Assembly (NCBI GenBank): GCA_963575745.1
Contig: CAUYUJ010001703.1
Location: 430,001-462,500 of the forward strand
DNA length: 32,500 bases
Source: Prorocentrum cordatum
Lineage: Eukaryota; Sar; Dinophyceae; Prorocentrales; Prorocentraceae
Direction of reading: 5' to 3'
In this document: in pieces, positions 10,548-22,500 of the stretch
Layout: each line of letters begins with the position of its first letter
Position numbering within the stretch: position 1 is the stretch's first letter
Notes under the pieces: generated by a model
Told to the model about the DNA's origin: nothing
The model's database searches: none
The model's input: the letters and a program-made list of their open reading frames with translations, nothing else
Program-made: the position numbers and the translations under genes

Positions 10548-13500
10548 CACACACACACAAACACGCGCGTACACACAAACACACACACACACACACACAC
10601 ACTCTGCACGTGCCCCGAACGTGGCGCACCTGGCGCGGCTTTGGTATGCGGAACACCTGGCGCACGCGGAGGCACGTGGCGCATCTGGCGCACCAGCCGT
10701 GCCTGGCACGCTGGGGACCCAGGGGCTCCTGGCGCGCGCGGCGCGCCTGGCACGCGTGGCGCACCTCGCCCAAGCGTCGCGCACATGGGCTCGGTTTTGA
10801 TTCCCAGTAGCTGCCCATCCAAAGACGACCGCTGAACATGCTGAGGCTCGGGTGTTACTTCTGTGTTGGGAGGGCGGGTGGGAGTGCGCTAGACGGCTTG
10901 CTATCTGGAGGGTCTTGACCCCTCCACCGACCCTCTGCCCTGGACCTGGACGGGGTGTTTCGAGAGGAGTTAGGTCCTTTTTCGCCTAATATGGCCCGAA
11001 GAGGGCCTCAGAGAGCCCAAGCTAGCCTTTAAGATCGCTCAAGATAGCTCAACATGGCTGAACATAGCTAACAACATGCCTCCAAGAGGCCCCAAGAGGG
11101 CCACAAGATGGTTGCAGGTTCTTTTGGCGACCCCTCAGGACCTCCCCGAGATGCCAAACTCCTTCAAACACCTTAAGGACATCGCTCATGTTTGCCTTCT
11201 CGCCTTTTCGCTTCGTATGCGCTTTTGAGGCCTCACGATGGCCCTGAGATGGCCCAAGCGAGCTCCAAGAAGGGGCCTAGAGGCCTCCAAGACTGCCCCA
11301 AGAGCGCCCAAGATCGCCCCTAGAGGACCTCACGAGCGCCCCAAGTGGCTATTTCTATAGCCCCAGACGGGGGACGCAAACCGAGGACCCCCCCGCCTTT
11401 GATTGATGGTCTCCAAGATGGCCTCAGGAGGCGCTCCATAGCTCCCAAGAGGGCCCCGAAAGAGCCCCAAGAGCCCAAGAGAGCCCCAAGAGGGCCCCAT
11501 GAGGCCCCAAGGCGCCCCAAAAGAGCCCCAAGAGAAGAGGACCCCAAGACCCCCCAAGATGCCCAAAAAGAGCTCTGGGCCCTGGATGGCCCGAACGAGG
11601 CCCTCCAAAGCCACCCTTTGCTTCATGAGATCTCTCTGTTCACCCTGGTCGCCCGCTCTGTTTCACTATATGTGTCTCTTCGTCCCTTTCCCCGTCAGCT
11701 CTCATGGGCAGGGCTCCTGAATTGGCCGGTGGGGACTCGCGAAGCGTAAACAATTTGACCCCCCCCTAGGCCGCGGACGGCCCCGGTAGGAAAGCGCCAC
11801 GGGAGGATAGAGGGCCACGCAACGAATCAACAGGGCCCTCGGAGGCTCTCAACACGGTCCGAAGAGGGCCCCGAGTCGCCGAAAGATGGCTGCAAGACGC
11901 CCAAAGATGGTTCGAAACTGACAAATCTCTGATTAGCACACGGTGTTTCAACTTTTCCGGGCCGTCGTATTTTCATAGTCCCTACGCCCCACAAAAACCC
12001 AAGCGGCCTTCAGAACTGGCCCAATAACTCCCCAAACAGCCCAAGGGGACACCAAAACAGGCCAAATGGCGCCCAAAAGTGCCCAAATGGACCCCACAGC
12101 GGCCCCAAGAAAGGTTCAAAAGGACCACTTCGAACCGACAATTCGAAACATCCGCCCGAAGAAAACCCAGGATGCTCCAAAAAAGGGCCCCCCAAAACGC
12201 CGGGGAGGTCAACAAAAAGACCCCGACCGACAAACATTATATACTGCGCCTGATGATTTGCAATGTTTTTGGGGTTCCTGTTTTTTTTCGTAATTCCGAC
12301 GACCCAACGACCCAACGACCCAACGCGATGGCCCAACAGGCCCCCACAAGAGCTCCAAGATGGCCCAATATGGCTCAAGGGCAACCCACAAAGCGCCCAC
12401 GCTTGCCCAAAGGAGCCCCAATACGGTTCCCAGAAGGGCTGAAGAATGAAAACGCGACACAATAATTTAGAAGTTTTGCCTCGAGAAGCCCTCAAACAAG
12501 CCCCAAGTGCGTTCTCGAGCAGCTGCCGCCCAGAATGCTCCGAGGCTCTACAACCAACGCTGTTTGATATTTCCACAGCTGTGTATTCACCCCACGTTTT
12601 GCACCAAACGAGCTCTCCTCGTCGGTTCGCATTCCCATCGTTCGCGCGCCACCCATGCCCTCCGCAACTTCGACACGATTTGAACAATACGCCGTCCAAA
12701 AAATTGAATTATCTGCGCCCCCGGCGCTTCCACCAAGCTCAGCGAGATCCGCAATGTCGTATTTTTTCGGAGCGGCGCTTGGTGGACTCGGAAAACGTTC
12801 TGCGCACTCCGACTGCCTGCGCTCTGCCTACGCGCGGGCGCACCTAGAATTGGGAACCGGGCCTGGCGAAACCGAATTGGGCTGCGGATCCTGAACCGGG
12901 AGCTTGGAGGACCCTGTCGCACACTGAAACCAGGGGCGGGGTCGTGTCAAGCGTCACTTGGCACGCCCGAAATGGGCACGATGCCCAACACCAGCATCAA
13001 CACGTGTTGTCCCAAACCGACAGCGGCCACTGTTGGGCGGGCGATCGTTTCCCTCACATGGGCAAACCTCGCAGCGACACTGACGGCGAGTCCGGTTGAA
13101 AGCGGGCACGCACTGCTGTCGGTCTTCGCCCACATGCTTCCCGTACCGGCTTCGGCCGCCCCGATCCGCTAGGACCCTTCAGTGCAAGCACAAAAAGAGA
13201 AAAACCCCAATCAGTTGTTCGTACGAAATGTGCCGTGCACCACGTCCACGGCCACGCCGAACACGGCGGCCTCCGCGCTCGCGGCCGACCCCACAGCCGT
13301 CGCCGTGGGGGGAGGAGGGAGGGGGATGGACGGGGAGGAGGAGCATCCTCCTCATCGTTCTCCTGCGGCGCACGGCTGTAGCTCCCAGATTAGGTTGGAG
13401 CAGGCAGGCGGGCCTCCTCCTCATACTCCTCCTTCTCGTCTACATGCCCGTCCTCTTGATCATCTAGAAAGGGAAAAGAAAATAAACGGAAAAGACGAAT

Positions 13501-16500
13501 AGACAAATGCTGTTCACGCGGATGCAGCGCAGAAACTAAAAAAAAGTTCGAGTGGAAGAGGAAAGGCATGCTTGAGAACGTGGGGAACCGGAAACTTTCT
13601 TGCAGAATACGAAAAGGTATGAGACAAAAGATCCGTGACATGAGCGCAGTCTCAACTGCAGACGGAACAAGAAAGAGGACGAGGACGGGGTCGAGGAGGG
13701 CGAATGAGAGGGAAGGGGAGAAGGACACACTACGACAAGGAGTGACGGGCGACTGGTGGATGGGCAAGCATGGAAGAAGATGTGTGGGGGTGCGCGAGGT
13801 GTTGAAGAGGGCTTGTGGGGGACGGTGGGGGAAAGGGTGAGAAAGAGATGGAAGAGGAGAGCGATACGGATTCGAGGATCTAAGAGGAAACCGACAGTGG
13901 GACAATGCGGCGGAAGCCCTCAGGCGGGAGCCCGAAGAGGAAGTTGCCGCGGGACGCCGTGAGCCGCTTACCAGAAGAAGGGTGAAGAAGGGGGGAGGGA
14001 GAATGACGCGGAGGACCACGGAGGAGAAAGGATGACGGAGGATGATTTGGGGAAGAGGAAGATTGTGCACCACTGTGAGCTGGCTGTCACGCGGAGATGG
14101 AGGAAGAAAGTGAGGCATGAGGGATAATGGGAGGGGGGGTAAGAAGCGCAGAGGCGAAGGAGAGAGCAGGAGAGAGGATACAGGAGGGCGGAAAGAGTCA
14201 AGGAGAAGGAGAGGAGGAGGGACCAGGAAGTGGATGAGGAATGCGAAGGGGGGTGAGAGAAGGAGGGCGAGGAAGAGGGAGAAGGAGGTGGAGGGAGGAG
14301 CAGAAGGAGGGTCACGGGCGCACCTCAGGGGAAGGCTATTGCCAACATGGGAGGGCTCAGGGGAGCAGCTGCTGGGCAGAAGAAGAGTATCCTCCTCGGC
14401 ATGCTGCTCCTCCTCCTCCTCCTCCTTCTCCTCCTCCTCCTCCTCCTCCTCCTCGCCTGTGGTCCTTGCCATCAGTGGCACTTTCGTTGCCACTCTGTGA
14501 AAAGATCCGCCGACCCAGTCGGCGTGAGTGAGATACTGTCGTCGTCTTTGTCGTCGTCGTCGTCGCCAGGCCTGAAGCCCTGGGCGCCGGCCCCGGCTCT
14601 GGCCCCGGCCCCCTGGCCCCCCGGCCCTCCAGCCCCGCTGGCCCAGGCCCTGACCCCCCGACCCCAGCCCGGGCCCCCGCTCCAGCCCCAACCCTAACAC
14701 CGCCCGCGGCCCAGGCCCTGGCCTCGACCCTGGACCCAGGGCCTCGGAAGCCCAGAGGCGCCTATCCCTGGCGCGGTCGCCTCCCAGACGTTCGCCCCCG
14801 AGAAGACACACGGCCCTCCTCCTCCTCCTCCTCCTACTCCTCCTCCCTCCTCCTCGTCTCCTCCTCTCCTCCTCTCGTCCTCCTCTCCTCCTCCTCCTCC
14901 TCCTCCGCCTCCATTCTCCTCCGCCTCCTCGTCTCCTCCTCCTCCTCCTCCTCCTCCTCCTCCTCCTCCTCCTGCTCCTCCTCCTCCTCCTGTTCTTCCT
15001 CAGCCTCCTCCCCCTCCTCCCCTCCTCCTCTTGTTCGTTCCTCCCCCTCCTCCTCCTCCTCCTCCTCCTCCTCCTCCTCCTCCTCCTCCTCCTGCCCTCC
15101 TCATCCTCCTCCTCCTCCTCCTCCTCCTCCTCCTCCTCCTCCTCCTCCTCCTCCTGCCCTCTCTCCTCCTCCTCCTCCTCCTCCTCCCTCCTCCTCCTCC
15201 TCCTCCTCCTCCTCCTCCTCCTCCTCCTCCTCCTCCTCCTCCTCCTCATCCTCCCTCCTCCTCCTCCTCCTCCTCCTCCGCCTCCTCCTCCTCCTCCTCC
15301 TCCTCCTGCTCCTCCCCCTCCCACTCCTCTTCCTCCTCTGCCCCCTCCTCCGCCTCCTCCTCCTCTGCCCCCTCCTCCGCCTCCTCCTCCTCCCTCCACC
15401 GCCGGACCCATGTCCCGAGCTTGTGGCAGGGTCATCAGCTCGTCGATGTCGTTGTCGTCATGGTCGTCGCCGTGGTCGTCGACGACGTCGTCCTCCTTGG
15501 TCGGCGGCACCGGCCGCAAGGCCTTCACAATAGTCGTTTTCACAAACTTCGTGCTCCTTGCTCCTCGCTCCGGCTGCTCGGAGCTGGGGCACTCTCGGAT
15601 TCGCAGCGGGGAAGCTGTGGCCGAGCTGGAAAGGCTCCTCCCCCTCCTGTGCCTCCATGACCAGGTATGGTCTTGCGAGGACGAGGTCCTCCCAGAGGGT
15701 TGCCTCACCCCTGGCGCAGCATCTCCTGTGAACCAGCTCCAGCTGGCCTGAACGATAGCTATCTCGCGCCAGCCCGCCTCCCAGCTCCCAACACTGAGCA
15801 AACTCCAAATCGCGAGCTCCTACCTGCCCGCGCGGCGCGCGGCTACGTGGCTCGGATAACCCACACAATGCATACACAGCACTCTGAAGCTCGCCGCCGA
15901 TACACAGACCTCGCGCGAAAAATCAATCCAAAGAGACTGGTGGTATTAGGCGAACCCGTCCCTTCAACAGCTGTGTTTCTCTGTGCGCGCGTGCTCTGAC
16001 ACCTGGGTATAGCTGAACCATCACCACGAATGACCCTCTGGACTGCCTCATGCCCCCCTCCCAGGATTTCCCGAGGCGACTGGGTCCTTCGTCACCAGAC
16101 TATATGACCGCTTCTAGCAAGCGCAACTAAATTGAAAGGCGCCTCTTAGCGTGGTGCGAGAAGGCAGTGTATTGGGTATGGATGGCAGTCGTCGGATGCA
16201 AAGAGGTAGCTGGCGTGATGACCACTGCGAACGGCTCATCGAAGTTCGGGTCCTTGCGCAACAGCATCACGTTCTCGTCCTGAATGGCGGGGCGACGGTT
16301 CAAGTCCAGAGTGCGAGAGCCCCGACTAGAGGCTTCAATGGAGCCAGCGCTTCGAACTTTCGGGGAAACTGGAGCCTCTTTTGCCAGAAAAGGAACTGTT
16401 CCGACTTCCGGCGCGCGGAGCGCGCCAGGGGTGGCGCCAGAGACGTCGCCACAGGGCCCAGCCCCGATCCAGGAAATCCGCAAAGATCTACGATGATCTA

Positions 16501-19500
16501 CGATATATCAGTGGCGTTTGTAGTCCCTCTTCCATGCTCTGGGGTGTCCATTCTGCGCAGGTCTGGAGGTCGCCTTCACTGACTACAACACTCAGCACAG
16601 CCAAGCTATAACGAGCAAGACAAACAACGTGTTTTGATATACACTTTTTCGGCGTCCCCTCGTTTGTTGGCGGCGCGCACGACAGGGTACGGGGAGTGGG
16701 GAAGGCTTCTCAGAAGGAGGCGGCTTCTAAGAAGCCTTCCCCTTGCCCCCTTGCGCGCCAATGAGATTGGCTCCAATACATGTACACAAATCCGAGGTTT
16801 CCCTATATTTTCCATTTTCTCTGGATGTTCGTTTTCCCCTCCACTTTCCATGTTCTCCATTTTTCCTGGGAACTGGCGATTCGTTGTGACTGTGTTTTCT
16901 CCCACCTGATAAAGGGCCGCGCGAAGATTCCTTTCGCATGCCAGCAGTGAGTATCGTTTAACCGATCCCCATCCCCAGCGGCGTGGCCTGGGCCCTGCTG
17001 GCCGATTTACCCCCCCTAAGATGGGGATATAGGTCATTCTCCTCGGGTTTCGAGGGGTGTATCCCCAACTTGGGTCGTAGTTTGGTGGGGATCTCGAAGG
17101 GGATGGAGATGGGGATGGGGATCGGACAAACAATACCGAAGCAGCTCCCCTGTACGTGCGTGTTCTCTTTCCCGACGCCTATAAGCCCAGCATGGCCGAG
17201 CCCCCGGCGCCGCGGCCGCACGGAAACTTTCAGCAGGGACCAACCGTCCTGGCATTCCTATATCCCATAGGCTCACCACAATATGTTCTTAAACCCCCAA
17301 ATGCCCTTAGGACGAAAACAATGTTCTTATCCGCCGGCCCCCTTGTGGGGCCACCAGGCTGTAGGCGCGAGGTTCGCAGTTTCCTGTACCAGTTGTAGCT
17401 TGTAGTTTCCAGTGTTACAGTTCTGCTTCTTGCTGGTTACTGTAACTAGTTGACGTATTGCTGGTTACTGTAACTAGTTGATTGACCGCGCGAGGGGGGG
17501 GGAGGCCCAAACCAGATTTTTAGCGGGCGCGTTGTCTGAATTGCTGGGGGGGCTCGAAATCGACACCCCTCACGCAGATCCACGGGGTCAGGGTCCAAAA
17601 ACACAAGGGATTTGCAACATTTCTGAAATTCGGTGCCACCCCTCACGCAGATCCGCGGGGTCAGGGTCCAAAAACACAGGGATTTGCCACATTTCTGAAA
17701 TTCGGTGCCACCCCTCACGCAGATCCGCGGGGTCAGGGTCCAAAAACACAGGGGATTTGCCACATTTCTGAAATTCGGTGCCACCCCTCACGCAGATCCG
17801 CGGGGTCAGGGTCCAAAAACACAGGGATTTGCCACATTTCTGAAATTCGGTGCCACCCCTCACGCAGATCCGCGGGGTCAGGGTCCAAAAACACAGGGGA
17901 TTTGCCACATTTCTGAAATTCGGTGCCACCCCTCACGCAGATCCGCGGGGTCAGGGTCCAAAAACACAGGGATTTGCCACATTTCTGAAATTCGGTGCCA
18001 CCCCTCACGCAGATCCGCGGGGTCAGGGTCCAAAAACACATGGGATTTGCCACATTTCTGAAATTCGGTGCCACCCCTCACGCAGATCCGCGGGGTCAGG
18101 GTCCAAAAACACAACGGATTTGCCACATTTCTGAAATTCGGTGCCACCCCTCACGCAGATCCGCGGGGTCAGGGTCCAAAAACACATGGGATTTGCCACA
18201 TTTCTGAAATTCGGTGCCACCCTTCACGCACATCCATCGCAAGGCGTGGTAACCCAAACTGCGAGAACTCCCTCGGCCCTTTAATCGCAAGGTGTGGTAA
18301 CCAAGCCCGTAAACCATACACGTCTTACCAATCGCCAGGTGTGGTAACCCCTCTTGTGATCAGTTGGTTTTGCTGATTGCGAATCGGCTTCGCATGAAGT
18401 TTCGATACTGCTTCACGACAGCGCCAAGGCCTCATGACTTAGCTCTTCCATGGCCCATTCTCCGAGAGAGGGGGCCGGCGGCAGGGGGCGAAGCCCTTAC
18501 GGATAACATGAACCCGATGTGTTAAAATAAGTCAGTCCCAGCCAGAAGTGCTCTGAGATAATTTCGTGGAAGCCACACCATGTTCTTAGAACATTGCTCG
18601 GCAGGCCCGCAGGCGAGCCAAGACGCTTCGCCACTGCGTGAAACCGATTGCCCCGGGAACGCGCTGGCCCGGGCCACCCGGGGCCCCGGCCCGCAGCCAG
18701 GCCGGCCACACAGCAGATTCCAGGCCCGAGCTCGCCCAACTTCGCGCATCGCGCCCCGCGGTGTGCGAACGACTTCGCGCCACCGCGCCGCCCCCCCCCC
18801 GGAAACAGGGCAGCTCTTCAGTCCAGGCCGCGACGCGCGAAGCCCCACTCTCCTCGAGCCCTCTTTCAGAAGTAATGTCGAGCATCCAGACACGTAACGA
18901 AACAGCGTCTGCCCGACACGCTGGCGAAGTGCCGAACGAGGATCGCCTCCCAGGGCTCGACGCTCGAAAATCTCTCTGGCGGTCAAAGCTAAAGTAGGCT
19001 GGAACATCATGAACCTAGAGACCAGGGTCAATGCAAAGCCAGGTCAGTCAGGCTTTGCAAGATCCTGCAAGATCCAAGAAGGACCCAGCGAGATCCCGAA
19101 CGCAAGCCCAAGTGAATGCGTCCCTGGCTCTGCAAGATCCAGCAAAATCTAGCGCTCTGGCTGACCCCCGTTCGCATTGACTCCCGTCTCGAGGCCCCCA
19201 ACCCTCGCGGATGATCTCTAGAAAACCGGGTCGGCGGCGGAGAGGCGGCCCCACCTGGCTCAGCCAACCCTGTCGTCGCCGCGTCCTTTTCGTTTCTGTT
19301 GTCTGCGCTGTTGACTCCGCCGCAAGCGTGTCGTCGACGTCGTCGTCGTCATCGTCGTCGTCGTGGGGGACTGGCTGGCTCCGGTCTGGCGCTGACCCGC
19401 CTGCGCGCGCATATCATCCTTCCACCCCTCGCGGGGCCCGCGAGGAGAGGAAAGCAGGCTTCCAGCGCCTTCAGGTCTTTGTGGATCAGCCGCAAACTGT

Positions 19501-22500
19501 GGCAATAGGTCATCGCGTCCGCGACCTGGCCAACAACCTTCCGCGGGGCAGGGAGGGAAAGCACCCAGACCCCTGGCGTTGTGGAAAATTTGCGACAGAA
19601 GGTTTGGGCAATTTTCATCCTCTGGTAGAGACGTGGAGGAGTGACACCATCAGCTCGAGGGACCACCAACGGGAGGAACCAAGGGGGTGGTCCCTGGGCG
19701 GTGTGGTTCAGCCCACTCGCGCTCGAGACATCCCCCAACCCCCTGCTCGAGGAGACATCGTGGACCTCCTCGCCGGAGGTGGTGCATCGCCGGGCTCTGG
19801 GACCGTCAGAATCGTGGACCTCCTCGCTCAACACGAACGACCCAGAAGGAAGAGCCCGCCCAGGGGGGAACGGGTCGAGACCTCTGGGGGTCCACGCTCT
19901 TGCGGGAGAAGAAGTTACACACGCGTCGGGGGCATGGGGAGGAGGCGGGATCGGGCACCTGGGGGGAGGGTCGAGGATCGAGGATCGAGGATCGCGGAGG
20001 GAGGCTCGGATCGAGGATCGCGGATCGAGGATCCAGGACCGAGGATCGAGGACCGAGGTCGAGTATCGAGGATCGAGGGTCGAGGATCGAGGATCGAGGT
20101 TCGAGGATCGGGGATCGCTGATCGCTGGGCAAGGGAGGAGGGTCCGAGGATCGAAGAGGACCGATCTGCTTCGAAGTCGACAACCTCCCCCCGGGCGAGG
20201 ATACACGTCGGTCGGAAGAAGTAGGTAAAAGCATGGAGTAGGAAGGCGGATATAGTGGATTGGGTCCATGCCCTCCCAGGGAACAACAAAGCACAGCAAA
20301 AGCATGTCGATTATTGAAATAGGAAGGCGCGTGAAGTAGATCGGGATCTGGGAATCAGGAAATACCTACTTTCAACGACCGGCGTGTAGTGACGAGCAGC
20401 AAAAAACGTATGGCTTGTTGCAAGACGTTGGTGAATTCGGGCCCTTCCTCCGTCGAGCGGGCCTTCTGGATCCAGCCCTCTTGGAGGGCCTTCTTCTTCT
20501 GCTGCATCATTAACAACACGTTCTGCAGCGTGCCCCCCTTCAGGGCCTCGATCACGAGGTAGATGCTGGTGGCGGCAGCAGTGTCGTCGTCGTCGTCGTC
20601 GTCGTCGTCGTGCATGTCCGAAGCTCGAGGTTCGGGGCCGGAGATGACTGGACGCGCTGGGAACTGTTGGGGCGTCTGGCTCCCCACCCTCGCTGGAGGC
20701 CCTTTGAAACCTCCCAAAAGCTCCAGAGACGGCCAGGAACGGCCAGGAGAGCTCCCATGGCCGTCGCCGTCGCCGCCGCTATCGCTGTTCTATGCAGTGT
20801 CGTCGTCGCCCTCCTCCTGCCCCTCCTCCTCCTCCTCCTCCTCCTTCTCCCCCTCCTCCGCTCCGAACTGTCCGCCCCAGAACTCTCGGCCTCTTTGCAG
20901 GTACAGGTGCCGCATACAGAGTCGTTTCGCGGCGGCCCCAGGCCGAGAAACACTTGGAATGTCGCAGAGTGCTTAGCCATGCGGGCGGGGGGGAGGCAAC
21001 GATGGAGGGGGACTGGCACAGGGGGGGATGCATCGACCTGGAACCGGAGACCCATCGTCGATAGATCGGCGATGGGCACCCGATCGTGAATCCGTACGTT
21101 CCTGGGCAAGTTGGGGCTATTGGACACCCATCGGCGATCCATGGGCGACTGGATGTCGATGCATCCCCCTCGTGGCCCATCCTCCCCCATCGTTGCCCCT
21201 GAAGCGGGGGGGAGCAGGACAACGCCCCGAGGCCGAACAAGCTGCCCACAGAGGATGCGGCTGGTGAGGGCCCCCCACCTGGCTTTGGCCCAGCCGTGGG
21301 AGGCCTGGGGACGAAGGGCAGGGCATCTGCTCTTGCACTGGCGCTGCACTGTACAGCCACCGCACTGCCACAAGCCACAAGAAGCGCATCACAAGGAACG
21401 AACGGATTGTTCTGGCAACGATGGGCCTAGGCCACAAAAAGGTCCCACGACACAAATCTAAGGGTAAGGACCCGAAAACCGAGCCCCTCCCGAGCCCAAA
21501 GCCACAGGACGAGCCAAGAATGTTCCAAAAGACCCTCACGAAACCACGTCCTTTCTGCGTCAACATCTGAGGACAGCACTGCCACCCCCGAGTCCCCCCC
21601 CCACTCACAACTACCCCTCCCTCCATTCCCCCCCCCCCTCCCCTGAACCTCCGCCTCCACTTCCTCCTCCCCATCCTCCTCCCCCTCCTCCTCCTCCTCC
21701 TCCTCCTCCTCCTAATGCGGCTCCTTCCCCCTGGTCGTCCTCCTTCTCCTTCTGCCTCGTCGTGGTCAGCGTCCTCATCTTCGGGGTCGGCGGCACCGGC
21801 CGTAAGGCCTTCGCAATCTGAGGGTAACGACCCAGAAACCCGAGCCCATCCCGAGCCCGAAGCGGTCCTCGTGTCAGCGTCTTGTCTGCAGATGTGCGGC
21901 CCTCTGCAGGCTCGCCGATGGGCCCGCACCGGGTCCCGCCCAACCTCCGAGGGCCCCGCGACGCCCGCGTCGCCAGGAGGGTGCGCACAGCGTCTTGCCG
22001 ACCCTCGAGACTCGACGCTGGTCGATGCCAGCCGATCCTAAGTCGGAGCGAGTCGAAGCTAGCTCGACGCATCTCACCGACAAGCAGACGTGAATCTACG
22101 CTACTGCACTCCAAGAACGAGACGACGAGGGCATACAAGGCTCACTGGATCTGCTACCGAAGATCCTCGATGTTTGATATTACGGACTGTTGAACATATC
22201 GCCACCTATTGGCAACGTTGAAATGGCGGGCGGCAGCGGCAATTCATGGGGGTGAAAGAGAGGTGCGCTCCTCCACCTTTTGCACGCGGGGTGGCAGTTG
22301 AAGGCCACTTCAGGACTACTCTCGAGCGTTCTGGGTTGTCCCCCTCCCCTCGGATGATCGCCGCCCCGTTGGAGCCTGCACGAGTTTGGCCCCCCACCCT
22401 CCGCCGCCTTTTCAAGCAGCGCTGGGGCCCCGAAGGATGCATTCGAGACCCGACCCGCGTGAAGTGCAGAATACCTTCTGGGCCTCGCCTCCATCCCCCC

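Larger units (their letters stand above)
8684..16222 (-). other. Kinase intron E-F (7539 bp, GT...AG)
   Basis: This is the longest intron of the gene. It holds the inverted repeat at 8693-8920, a minisatellite (9720-10117), a CA/CACG array (10452-10602), a TGGCGCACC-type repeat (10610-10795), CCCCAAGAGGGCC-type repeats (about 11000-12470) and GGA/TCC repeats (14400-15400). At 12500-13400 and 13480-14340 no clear feature was seen beyond GC-rich or purine-rich sequence. None of the long open frames in it looks like a real protein. Confidence 0.75.
16280..19468 (-). other. Kinase intron D-E (3189 bp, GC...AG)
   Basis: It contains MITE-like copy 2 (16951-17136), a duplicated 28-base sequence (17431-17485), the 72/73-bp array (17571-18230), three 48-bp repeat units (18235-18355) and a GC-rich stretch (18580-18900) with long but non-conserved frames on both strands. 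At 19050-19150 the phrase GCAAGATCC recurs. Confidence 0.75.

Noticed and set aside
10233-10835. Open frames on both strands across the CA array
   Set aside because: Thr/His and Cys/Val strings come from the microsatellite.
12947-13172. Small hydrophobic frames on both strands
   Set aside because: Short, overlapping on both strands and with no conserved motif or context.
14450-14545. Exon-like minus-strand peptide ([20 protein letters not shown])
   Set aside because: It does not fit between the kinase exons, which join in frame without it, and it lies in intron E-F beside repeats.
15490-15570. Minus-strand peptide KALRPVPPT as a possible extra kinase exon
   Set aside because: It recurs beside a TCC tract at 21.8 kb in another intron, so it is more likely a repeat flank.
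13390-15801. 803-codon open frame on the minus strand
   Set aside because: It is mostly Gly/Arg/Glu strings encoded by GGA repeats, with no domain; the repeat lacks stop codons in these frames.
17571-18235. Possible CRISPR array because of evenly spaced repeats
   Set aside because: There are no unique spacers: the whole 72/73-bp unit is repeated, and the host is eukaryotic.
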